Shown here in pieces: positions 39,466 through 48,363 of a stretch of DNA of 64,000 nt. This DNA comes from JARRQJ01 sp037381915. GTDB taxonomy: Bacteria > Pseudomonadota > Gammaproteobacteria > DRLM01. The notes under the pieces are model-generated. The model made no database searches and was not told the origin of the DNA. It saw nothing but the letters and a program-made list of their open reading frames with translations. How positions within the stretch are numbered: position 1 is the first letter of the stretch; each line of letters starts with the position of its first letter. The stretch lies in NCBI GenBank assembly GCA_037381915.1, contig JARRQJ010000004.1:1-64000 (forward strand), written 5' to 3'. The translations under genes and the position numbers were made by a program.

Positions 39466-40023
39466 ATGCGCCCACTGAACTCGCGCGCCCTGTTTGCACT
39501 GATGGTTATCAGTGCCTTCCGTTTTCCGCCCGCATCCTGGGCCGCGCGCATGGCTGACCCCTATCAGGCCATGGGCATCTCACGCCCCGATCACGCCATC
39601 CAAGCCTTGAATTTCAGTCTGCCCACATTCGCAGGAGGGAAAAGCCGTCTTGCGGATTATCGAGGGAAAGTCGTATTGCTCAACTTCTGGGCCACATGGT
39701 GCGCTCCGTGCCGCGAGGAGATGCCGAGCATCCAAACGCTGTGGGAGCGTTACAAGGACAAAGGCCTCGTCGTCCTGGCCGTTTCGGAAGACGACGGCAA
39801 GCGTAAGCAAATCGCCGACTTCATCGGCAGGACCCGGCTGCAGTTTCCAATCCTGCTGGATCATGATTTCAAGATCGCCAACCGTTATATCCTGCCGGGG
39901 TTGCCGACCACTTACCTGATCGGACGCGACGGCACCATCGCCGCCACCCTGCTCGGCACCCAGGACTGGTCACGGCATGAAGCGCGGGCGTTGATCGAAT
40001 ACCTGCTCGAACGGCGTCCATGA
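39466..40023 (+). CDS. Exported TlpA/ResA-like thioredoxin
   Basis: 185 residues from ATG 39466, which has GGAG about 7 bases upstream; the longer frame from 39346 would bury the signal peptide. The signal peptide ends near ASWAA. The thioredoxin domain shows NFWATWCAPCREEMP with the redox CAPC motif, then VLAVSEDDGKRKQIADFI and the cis-Pro region GLPTTYLIGRDG. Such periplasmic reductants keep Cys residues of cytochrome c apoproteins or copper-site proteins reduced. The gene lies between two RegA-like boxes and upstream of the copper-related genes, consistent with a role in copper or haem protein maturation; that role is inference. Confidence 0.85.
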   Translation: MRPLNSRALFALMVISAFRFPPASWAARMADPYQAMGISRPDHAIQALNFSLPTFAGGKSRLADYRGKVVLLNFWATWCAPCREEMPSIQTLWERYKDKGLVVLAVSEDDGKRKQIADFIGRTRLQFPILLDHDFKIANRYILPGLPTTYLIGRDGTIAATLLGTQDWSRHEARALIEYLLERRP

Positions 40024-40059
40024 CAGCAGCAAACGGACTCTCCGCACAAAGCCCGCGCT

Positions 40060-40074
40060 GCGACAATCTGTCAC
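40060..40074. promoter_or_regulatory. RegA/RegR-type box 3
   Basis: GCGACAATCTGTCAC differs from box 2 at a single base, and the matching sequence extends at both ends (CTGCGACAATYTGTCACA). It lies 90 bases before the ATG of the disrupted exported protein gene and 37 bases after the thioredoxin stop. Confidence 0.5.
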
Positions 40075-40163
40075 ACGACATCATCATGATTTACCGTTAT
40101 CTTTGCCGGCGCAGCATACACAATGAATTTTAACAATAGTCACGTCACAATACCGGGAGACTC

Positions 40164-41020
40164 ATGCAGACATCACGATCATTTTCAGTATGGCATTCCA
40201 TGGCACTGCCGCTGTTGTCGCTGGTCATGGCGGCGGCTCCCTGTCTGGCCGCCGCACATGGTTTCGCCGGCAAACGTTATTTCCCCGCCACCCTCACCTT
40301 CGACGATCCTTTCACCCAGGATGAATTCGGCTTTCTTTACCGATTACGCCGGGGATCGCCTTGTCGGTGGGCACCGCCTATACGCATCTGAAATCACCCG
40401 ATGGTTCCAGCCAGCACGGCTTCGACAATATCGAGGTGGGCGGCAAGATTCTGGGTCACATAAATGAATCCAGCGAGAGCGTCTGGTCCTACGGACTCGA
40501 CATTGACCTGGGCGGCACCAGCAGCCACGGTATCGGCGAATCGTTCACCACCTATTCGCCCTCGTTCTATTTCGGCAAGGGCATGGGCAATGTGTTCGAC
40601 AGCTCTTCGTATCTGCGACCCCTGGCCGTAAGCGGCATGGTGGCGGTGGCCCTGCCCGATCAAGGCGATCAGCCGCGCAGTCTCAATACGGCGTTCGCGC
40701 TGCAATACAGCATGTCCTATCTGGAATCCTTCGTGAAGGACGTGGGCGCACCGCTCCTATTACGCGACTCGTTTCTGATCGTCGAACTGCCTCTGCAAAC
40801 CTGCCTGGACCATGGCTGTGATGGTGACGTCACCGGCACCGTAAATCCGGGGATCATCTTTTTCAACCATTGGGGACAGCTGAGCTTCGAGGCGCAGATC
40901 CCGGTCAACGACCGCACCGGCAACAGCGTGGGAGGATTGCTTCAGTTGCACTTCAATCTGGACGATGTATTTCCCAATTCCCTGGGCAAACCGATTTTTC
41001 AAAAGCAGCCGAAGCAATGA
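40164..41020 (+). pseudogene. Exported protein of copper-associated family, disrupted
   Basis: The 5' part from ATG 40164 encodes a signal peptide (ending LAAAHG) and GFAGKRYFPATLTFDDPFTQDEF, then runs out of frame and stops at 40391. The rest is in another frame: ITPGIALSVGTAYTHL, GFDNIEVGGKILG and SYLRPLAVSGMVAVAL, ending at 41020. By recollection, related exported proteins have a longer segment between the PFxxDE and RITP motifs, so about 30-35 codons appear to be lost together with the frame near 40320-40345. The rest resembles an outer-membrane beta-barrel. It overlaps copC by ATGA, so it was part of that operon. The gene could be really broken or mis-assembled. Confidence 0.65.
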
Positions 41021-41394
41021 CCATGAAATTACCCACCTGGCTTAGAACAACTCTAGTATCTGGCACCGCGCTATTGTGGTCAGGCGGCGTCCTGGCCCAT
41101 GCCTTTCCGGAAGACGTACAACCCGGCGTGGGGGCGGTGATGCGCGAGGCACCGAAACAGGTACGGATCCGCTTCGATTCCAGATTGGAGCGCGAATTCA
41201 GCACCATCGTAGTGAAGGACGCCGCCGGCGAGCGGATCAGCGGCAAGAGCAAGCTCGATCCCAAGTCGCGCAAGACTCTGGAGGTGGGTCTACCTGCCCT
41301 GAAACCGGGGGATTATCACGTCTACTGGAGCGTGGTGTCCTGGGACGGCCATCGCACCAAAGGCGATTATGTCTTTCACCTCAGATCGAAATGA
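41017..41394 (+). CDS. copC: CopC-like periplasmic copper-binding protein
   Basis: 125 residues; ATG 41017 overlaps the stop of the preceding gene (ATGA), and ATG 41023 is a possible alternative. The signal peptide is cleaved before His28 (AHAFPED), which becomes the N-terminal copper ligand of the mature protein. The CopC core follows: PKQVRIRFDSRLE, SGKSKLDPKSR and the second ligand region VSWDGHRTKGDYVFHL with Asp110 and His112. The protein binds Cu(II) in the periplasm, usually delivering it to CopD or related transporters. No copD, copA or copB is adjacent. A degenerate paralogue lies 295 bases downstream. Confidence 0.88.
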   Translation: MTMKLPTWLRTTLVSGTALLWSGGVLAHAFPEDVQPGVGAVMREAPKQVRIRFDSRLEREFSTIVVKDAAGERISGKSKLDPKSRKTLEVGLPALKPGDYHVYWSVVSWDGHRTKGDYVFHLRSK

Positions 41395-41530
41395 TGCTTT
41401 GATTCGGGCCCGCGGCAGCTGCGCACATCCGCAGTCGGAGCCGTCTTAACGCCCTGACCTGAATGGCGAAGGTCAGCGTGCGAAAGGGGTAACGGCTTAA
41501 GCCCGCTCCGCGCCACTCTCCAAAAATAAT

Positions 41531-41566
41531 CAAGGCTACCGCATGACCGGCGATACTCCCGCCGCC
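41531..41566 (-). repeat. Possible remnant of a second ispF 3' end
   Basis: Read on the minus strand this segment encodes GGSIAGHAVAL, close to the ispF C-terminus GEGIAAHAVAL, and about 78% of its bases match 42121-42156. It sits after copC just as the real ispF end sits after the second copC, suggesting a tandem duplication of copC plus the ispF tail. The match is short, so chance cannot be excluded. Confidence 0.3.
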
Positions 41567-41688
41567 AGCCCCAACGCCAGTCGATGCTCCGTACCCCGAG
41601 ACAACATTAAAAAAGGCGTTCGACGACGTTCCGAGCGGGGTGATATATTCTGGTCATTTGGGATAAACCAATTAGGCTCTTGCGTGCC

Positions 41689-42081
41689 ATGGTCTTGAAA
41701 GGGAAAAGATATCTGTTGGTCATAATGTCGCTGCTGGCCAGCGCCCCCTCGCTGTGGAAGTCCCCCGAGGCCCAGATGCTGTCCCCGGCGTTTCCGGAAG
41801 AATCACAGCCCGCCGCCGGCGCGATCCTGCATGAAGCACCAAAGGAGGTGTGGATCCGCTTTGACGAGAGACTGGAAAAGGAATTCAGCGTGATCATAGT
41901 CAAAGACGCCAGCGGCGAACGTATCAGCGGTAGAACCAAATTCGATTTTCAGACCAGGAAAATCCTGAAAGTCGAGTTGCCGCCGCTGGCGCCGGGGGAG
42001 TATCACGTGTATTGGAACGCGATATCCTGGGACGGCCCCCCCACCAAGGGAGATTACGTCTTTCACGTTGCCCCGCCCTAA
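41689..42081 (+). CDS. CopC-like paralogue lacking metal-binding His residues
   Basis: 130 residues from ATG 41689; an upstream TTG at 41680 is less likely. The protein is closely similar to CopC at 41017 along its length (EVWIRFDERLEKEFSVIIVKD, SGERISGRTKFD, GEYHVYWNAISWDG). The N-terminal His of the mature protein is replaced (SPAFPEE, Pro33) and the second ligand region reads WDGPPTKG with Pro117 in place of His112. The signal peptide is also less typical. It therefore probably does not bind copper in the CopC way. It may be a decaying duplicate or may have a new role. It is convergent with ispF, with 27 bases between the stops. Confidence 0.75.
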   Translation: MVLKGKRYLLVIMSLLASAPSLWKSPEAQMLSPAFPEESQPAAGAILHEAPKEVWIRFDERLEKEFSVIIVKDASGERISGRTKFDFQTRKILKVELPPLAPGEYHVYWNAISWDGPPTKGDYVFHVAPP

Positions 42082-42108
42082 TACATGCTACACAACGGTT
42101 CCGGTGTT

Positions 42109-42579
42109 TTACGTCAAGAGCAAGGCCACCGCGTGAGCGGCAATCCCCTCGCCGCGCCCTGTGAAGCCCATACCTTCGGTAGTGGTGGCTTTGATATTCA
42201 CCTGCGCCTCACTCACCTGCAGATCGCCAGCAAGCTTATTGCGCATTATGGGAATGTATGACGCCAACTTGGGTTTCTGCGCGATCACGGTGATATCAAC
42301 GTTTCCGACTTGTAAGGCCTTTGCCTGCAGCAGATTCACGACGTGGCGCAGCATGATACGGCTATCGATGTTCGCGTAGTCGGGACTGGTATCAGGAAAA
42401 TGACGACCAATGTCACCCAAANNNNNNNCCAACAAGGCATCGCACAAAGCGTGGATCACCACGTCGCCGTCGGAATGGGCGGCCAGGCCTCGCTCATAGG
42501 GCACGCTCACGCCGCCCAACACCAAAGGCCGCCCCGTCGTGAAACGATGGGCGTCGTAACCATGACCAATTCGCATCAC
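42109..42579 (-). CDS. ispF: 2-C-methyl-D-erythritol 2,4-cyclodiphosphate synthase
   Basis: About 156 residues with a 7-base N gap at 42422-42428. The enzyme cyclises CDP-methylerythritol phosphate in the MEP isoprenoid pathway. Metal ligands are visible: GHGYDAHRF (DxH) and LAHSDGDVVIHALCDALL; the FTGRGEGIAAHAVAL tail is typical. The gap falls in the DALL...LGDIG segment; three unknown residues are encoded where known enzymes have four, so the true gap is probably 10 bases. The frame is kept on both sides. The start overlaps the end of ispD by 4 bases. It is convergent with the CopC paralogue. Confidence 0.9.
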   Translation of the reverse strand: MMRIGHGYDAHRFTTGRPLVLGGVSVPYERGLAAHSDGDVVIHALCDALLXXXLGDIGRHFPDTSPDYANIDSRIMLRHVVNLLQAKALQVGNVDITVIAQKPKLASYIPIMRNKLAGDLQVSEAQVNIKATTTEGMGFTGRGEGIAAHAVALLLT

Positions 42580-43301
42580 GCCCTCTCCTGTTGTTGGAGA
42601 TACAGCTCCGCCAGGACCAGGTCCTGGGGCCGGGTAATCTTGATATTATCGACGTGTCCTTCCACCATCCGCGGGGTATAGCCCGCCTCCTCCATGGCAG
42701 CAGACTCGTCGGTCACCATGACGCCGCGCTCGACGGCCGCCTGCAAGGCCTGCGACAGCATTTCGTAGCGGAACATCTGCGGGGTCATGGCCCGCCACAG
42801 CCCTTCACGGCGCACGGTCCGGATGATGTTGCCCTGTTCGTCGGTGGATTTCTTGGTATCCGTCACCGGGATCCCCAGCAACCCGCCCACCGGATGATCG
42901 TGCAGTTGTTCTATTAAGCGGTCTATATCCTCGCGGCGCACGCAGGGCCGCGCCGCGTCGTGCACCAGCACCCAATCCCGGGGGGCGGCGCGACCGCTCA
43001 AGGCGCGCAACCCGTTGAGTACCGACAGGCAACGTTCCGCTCCGCCGTGCGCGACGATCAATGATCGCTCGGCATAGGCGACGGCCAGCGACGGCCAGTA
43101 CTCGTCGCCGGCGGCGATCACCACAACGGTCGCGGCGATACGCGGATGCTCGACGATGCGCGTGAGGCTGTGTTCCAGCACGGTCTTGCCGCGCAACGGG
43201 AGATATTGCTTGGGTCGCGACGTGCCCATGCGCGTCCCTGCACCGGCGGCAGGGATAATGGCCCAGTAGCGGTCGGAGACACTGGGTTGAGCGGTGGTCA
43301 C
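42576..43301 (-). CDS. ispD: 2-C-methyl-D-erythritol 4-phosphate cytidylyltransferase
   Basis: 241 residues. It joins CTP and methylerythritol phosphate in the MEP pathway. The nucleotide-binding motif PAAGAGTRMGTSRPKQYLPL, VLEHSLTRI, the VLVHDAARPCV motif and VTDESAAMEEAG are all present. The length is normal. It is followed directly by ispF (4-base overlap) and preceded by ftsB with a 100-base gap, the order common in gammaproteobacteria. Confidence 0.94.
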   Translation of the reverse strand: MTTAQPSVSDRYWAIIPAAGAGTRMGTSRPKQYLPLRGKTVLEHSLTRIVEHPRIAATVVVIAAGDEYWPSLAVAYAERSLIVAHGGAERCLSVLNGLRALSGRAAPRDWVLVHDAARPCVRREDIDRLIEQLHDHPVGGLLGIPVTDTKKSTDEQGNIIRTVRREGLWRAMTPQMFRYEMLSQALQAAVERGVMVTDESAAMEEAGYTPRMVEGHVDNIKITRPQDLVLAELYLQQQERA

Positions 43302-43401
43302 GATCGGTTAGCCCTGGTTGTGGGACGTAAAAACTAACTCAAATAAAGGTGCATACGGCGCGGCAAGCTTTCGGGCGTCTCTCCGCCGGAGTAAGGGGGG
43401 G

Positions 43402-43674
43402 TCAACGATCGATGACGCGAAAGAAGGTCTCGTTCTTTTTGATCATGCCCAATTCGCTGCGAGCACGCTCCTCAATAGCGTCCATCCCGTGTTTGAGGTC
43501 ATGCACTTCCGCCTGCAAGGCCAGGTTGCGTTCCTTGGCGGTGGCGTTCTCCTTTTCCTGAGCGGCGATGGTCTGATTCAGACGATAGTCATCGGGGACG
43601 CTGCCGTTGCCTGTCCACAACTTGTATTGCAGCAAGGCCAGGATGACGACCAGCGCCGCGATAATCCCCCTCAT
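43402..43674 (-). CDS. ftsB: Cell division protein FtsB
   Basis: 90 residues. An N-terminal transmembrane helix (IIAALVVILALLQYKLW) is followed by a leucine-zipper-like coiled coil (LNQTIAAQEKENATAKERNLALQAEV) and the conserved end AIEERARSELGMIKKNETFF. FtsB forms the FtsQLB divisome subcomplex in the inner membrane. It is encoded between eno and ispD as in many gammaproteobacteria, and is probably co-transcribed with both. Confidence 0.93.
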   Translation of the reverse strand: MRGIIAALVVILALLQYKLWTGNGSVPDDYRLNQTIAAQEKENATAKERNLALQAEVHDLKHGMDAIEERARSELGMIKKNETFFRVIDR

Positions 43675-43741
43675 AGCAATCGCTTTCCAATGAACACGCC
43701 CGCCACTTTACCCTCGCGGCCGCGGCGCATCAAGTCGCGCG

Positions 43742-45025
<1,284 letters not shown>

Positions 45026-45169
45026 CTACTGCTCCAATAAAAATTCATTACCATGAAAGACACAAAAAGCCGGGGGAAGTTTACTCAAACAATTTGAAGG
45101 TTTATTTAATTGCCCACCCATCCGGCCTTAAATGAGAAGGATTGTTCTCCGTGTCCTCCATAGCCATCT

Positions 45170-46003
45170 CTAGCTCTTCGTCTCTGCGAAACCGCGCGCC
45201 TTGACGACCTGATCCAATTCCTGCAGCGTTGCCAGCAATTCTTCCATGCAATCCAAGGGCCAGGCATTGGGGCCGTCGCTGAGGGCCTTGTCGGGGTTGG
45301 GATGGGTCTCCATGAACAGGCCGGCGATACCCGCCGCCACCGCCGCCCGCGCCAATACCGGCACGAACTCGCGCTGACCACCCGAACTGCCCCCGGCGCC
45401 GCCGGGCAATTGCACCGAATGTGTACCATCGAACACCACCGGACAGCCGGTATCGCGCATCACCGCCAGGGAGCGCATGTCCGATACCAGATTATTGTAG
45501 CCGAAAGAGACGCCCCGTTCGCACACCATTATCTGCTTGTTACCCACCGCCAGCGCCTTCTCGGCCACGTGCCTCATGTCCCACGGAGCGAGAAATTGTC
45601 CCTTCTTGATATTCACCGGCTTACCTTGGCGGGCGACACTCTGGATAAAATTGGTCTGCCGGCACAGGAAGGCCGGGGTCTGCAACACGTCCACCGCCGC
45701 CGCCACCTCGTCCAGGGGGGTATCTTCGTGGACATCGGTCAACACCGGGACCTTCACCTGCTGCTTGACCTTGTCCAGGATCTTCAAACCCGCCTCCAGG
45801 CCCGGGCCGCGGAAACTGGCCACGGAGGTACGATTCGCCTTATCGAAGGAAGATTTATAGATAAACGGGATCCCCAAACGACCGGTGATTTCCTTGAGCC
45901 GCCCCGCGCTCTCCAGGGCCAGGGTCTCGCTCTCGATGACGCAGGGACCGGCGATCAGGAACAGGGGGCGATCCAGCCCCACCTCGAATCCGCAAAGTTG
46001 CAT
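45170..46003 (-). CDS. kdsA: 3-deoxy-8-phosphooctulonate synthase
   Basis: 277 residues. It condenses PEP with arabinose-5-phosphate for lipopolysaccharide Kdo synthesis, in the cytosol. Motifs: LIAGPCVIESE, the substrate loop KSSFDKANRTS, RGPGLEAGL, TDVHE, KKGQFLAPWDM and FDGTHSVQLPGG. The length is typical. The start lies only 3 bases after the pyrG stop, so the genes are co-transcribed. It implies an LPS-bearing Gram-negative host. Confidence 0.95.
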   Translation of the reverse strand: MQLCGFEVGLDRPLFLIAGPCVIESETLALESAGRLKEITGRLGIPFIYKSSFDKANRTSVASFRGPGLEAGLKILDKVKQQVKVPVLTDVHEDTPLDEVAAAVDVLQTPAFLCRQTNFIQSVARQGKPVNIKKGQFLAPWDMRHVAEKALAVGNKQIMVCERGVSFGYNNLVSDMRSLAVMRDTGCPVVFDGTHSVQLPGGAGGSSGGQREFVPVLARAAVAAGIAGLFMETHPNPDKALSDGPNAWPLDCMEELLATLQELDQVVKARGFAETKS

Positions 46004-46006
46004 GGT

Positions 46007-47641
46007 TTATCTCCGAGTACTGGCGTGCTGCTCGCGGGCGGCACGGATGAAGCTGGTGAACAAGGGATGGCCGTCACGGGGCGTGGACTTGAATTCCGGG
46101 TGGAATTGGCAGGCGACGAACCAGGGATGATCCGGGATCTCGATCACCTCTACCAGCTTGCCGTCCGCCGAACGACCCGACACCAGCAGACCGGCCCCCT
46201 CAAGGGGCTCGAGGAAATTGTTATTGAACTCGTAACGGTGGCGGTGGCGCTCCATGATCATGTCCTGTTCATAAGCGGCATAGGCCTTGGAGTTCGGGTC
46301 CAGACGGCAGGTCTGGGCCCCGAGGCGCATGCTGCCGCCCAGGTCCGTCTCCTTGCTGCGCCGCTCCACGTCGCCCGCCGAGGTGGTCCACTCGGTGATG
46401 AGCGCAATCACCGGGTAGGGCGTATCGGGATTGAATTCGGTGCTGTCCGCCTCGGCCATCCCCGCCGCGTGGCGGGCAAACTCGATCACCGCCACCTGCA
46501 TGCCCAGGCAGATGCCCAGATAGGGGATGCGATTGCGCCGCGCATATTCCACCGCCTGGATCTTGCCCTCGATCCCACGCTCGCCGAAGCCGCCGGGAAC
46601 CAGGATGGCGTCCATCCCCGCCAACTGGTCCGTGCCCTGCTGGGTGATCTCTTCGGAATCGATGTACTTGATCCGCACCTGGCTACGGGTCTGAATCCCC
46701 GCATGGGTAAGGGATTCCGAAAGAGATTTATAGGATTCCGTGAGATCCACATACTTGCCCACCATGGCGATGGTCACCTCGCCCTCGGGATGCTCCATGG
46801 CATTGATGACCGCCTGCCATTCCGACAGATCCGCATCGGGCACGTGCAACTGCAGGCGTTCCGCCACGATGCGGTCCAACCCCTGTTCATGCAGCAGCAT
46901 GGGAATCTTGTAGATGTTGTCCACGTCCACCGCGGAGATCACCGCATCCTCCCGCACGTTGGTGAACAAGGCGATCTTGCGCCGCTCGTCCGGCGGCAAG
47001 GGCTGGTCGGCGCGGCACATCAGCACGTCGGGCTGAATACCGATGGAACGCAATTCCGCCACCGAGTGCTGGGTGGGCTTGGTCTTGAGTTCCCCCGACA
47101 CCGAGATGTACGGCACCAGGGTGAGGTGAATATACAGCGTGCGCTCGCGCCCAAGCTCCACGCCCATCTGGCGAATGGCCTCGAGAAACGGTAAGGACTC
47201 GATGTCACCCACCGTGCCGCCAATCTCCACCAGGGCAACATCGGCGGCGTCGGCCCCCGCCAGAATACAGCGCTTGATCTCGTCGGTGATGTGGGGGATG
47301 ACCTGCACGGTGCCGCCCAGATAATCGCCGCGCCGCTCCTTGCGGATGACGTTCTCGTAAATCTTGCCGGTGGTGAAATTATTGGCCTTGCCCATGCGGG
47401 TGCGCACGAAGCGCTCGTAGTGACCCAGATCAAGATCGGTCTCGGCACCGTCCTCCGTGACGTACACCTCACCGTGTTGAAAGGGGCTCATGGTGCCGGG
47501 ATCAACGTTGATGTAGGGATCAAGTTTGAGCAGCGTCACCTTGAGGCCGCGCGCCTCTAAAATAGCACCCAGCGACGCCGAAGCGATGCCCTTCCCCAAG
47601 GATGACACCACCCCACCGGTGACAAATATGAACTTAGTCAT
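46007..47641 (-). CDS. pyrG: CTP synthase
   Basis: 544 residues. The N-terminal synthetase domain starts MTKFIFVTGGVVSSLGKGI and contains the P-loop and the UTP-binding LDPYINVDPGTMSPFQHGEV region. The C-terminal glutamine amidotransferase domain has the nucleophile in GICLGMQ and the His/Glu pair in QFHPEFKS. It makes CTP from UTP, glutamine and ATP. It leads the pyrG-kdsA-eno block on the minus strand. The 138 bases upstream contain its probable promoter. Confidence 0.96.
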   Translation of the reverse strand: MTKFIFVTGGVVSSLGKGIASASLGAILEARGLKVTLLKLDPYINVDPGTMSPFQHGEVYVTEDGAETDLDLGHYERFVRTRMGKANNFTTGKIYENVIRKERRGDYLGGTVQVIPHITDEIKRCILAGADAADVALVEIGGTVGDIESLPFLEAIRQMGVELGRERTLYIHLTLVPYISVSGELKTKPTQHSVAELRSIGIQPDVLMCRADQPLPPDERRKIALFTNVREDAVISAVDVDNIYKIPMLLHEQGLDRIVAERLQLHVPDADLSEWQAVINAMEHPEGEVTIAMVGKYVDLTESYKSLSESLTHAGIQTRSQVRIKYIDSEEITQQGTDQLAGMDAILVPGGFGERGIEGKIQAVEYARRNRIPYLGICLGMQVAVIEFARHAAGMAEADSTEFNPDTPYPVIALITEWTTSAGDVERRSKETDLGGSMRLGAQTCRLDPNSKAYAAYEQDMIMERHRHRYEFNNNFLEPLEGAGLLVSGRSADGKLVEVIEIPDHPWFVACQFHPEFKSTPRDGHPLFTSFIRAAREQHASTRR

Positions 47642-47779
47642 GAACCTCTAAAAAAGACTTGCGGGTAAGCGAAACAAGATGGGAGTACAAAGTACCAGAA
47701 TAGACGATTTTACTCAATGGAAGAGGCGCCCCGGCCGCGCAAAAAATTCCGGGACATCACGGCAACGGCGGGGCGCCGC

Positions 47780-48310
47780 TTATTCCTTCTTTTCAAATGC
47801 GGGCTTAGCAATTGGAACGCCGGGAATAGGGTAATCACCCTGACCGGCCGGACCGGCATATCTTATCGCCAGCTTCCAGGCACCCTTTTGTTGCCTCCAG
47901 GTATCGACAACGAAGACCTCACGCACCATCTTGGACTTTGCGGCCTTGATCTTCCAGAGAAAGCTCACGATCGCGATCTTGCCGAAATCGTGGACGGCCA
48001 TTTGTTCGCTGATCGAAGTCGACTTGGGCTCGCCGAACGAGCGCTTGATCCAGGCGGCGCGGGGTATGGGGTTGCCCGGCATGGCGCCCACGCGCATCTC
48101 GAAGTCGTTGCTGAGCAGTCTCGCTACTGCGGACATGTCCCGCTTTTCCACCGCCCCGTTGAGTTCGTCCTCCAATTGGTAAAAGAGGCTCACCAGGCGC
48201 GTGACGGTCGGTATCCGCCCGACGCCTTCCTCAGCGGACACCCCCGCTGACATGCCAGACATGGAAACAGTGATCGTCGACAACAGAGCTAAGAACAGGA
48301 TCCTTCGCAT
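47780..48310 (-). CDS. Exported NTF2/SnoaL-like protein (DUF4440 type)
   Basis: 176 residues with GGAG 7 bases before the ATG. A signal peptide ends around GVSA. The mature domain has the NTF2-like pattern: an N-terminal helix pair (LVSLFYQLEDELNGAVEKRDMSAVARLLSNDFEMRV), then strands including HDFGKIAIVSFLWKI and VVDTWRQQKGAWKLAIRYA. These small barrels bind hydrophobic ligands or act as enzymes or immunity proteins; the role cannot be read from sequence. The gene lies just downstream of the EXORDIUM-family gene (53-base gap) on the same strand, and the two may form an operon of exported proteins. Confidence 0.75.
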   Translation of the reverse strand: MRRILFLALLSTITVSMSGMSAGVSAEEGVGRIPTVTRLVSLFYQLEDELNGAVEKRDMSAVARLLSNDFEMRVGAMPGNPIPRAAWIKRSFGEPKSTSISEQMAVHDFGKIAIVSFLWKIKAAKSKMVREVFVVDTWRQQKGAWKLAIRYAGPAGQGDYPIPGVPIAKPAFEKKE

Positions 48311-48363
48311 TTCTTATCTCCGATATAGCGGCGAAGGAGGCCCCACCACCGCTCCGGTTTATC

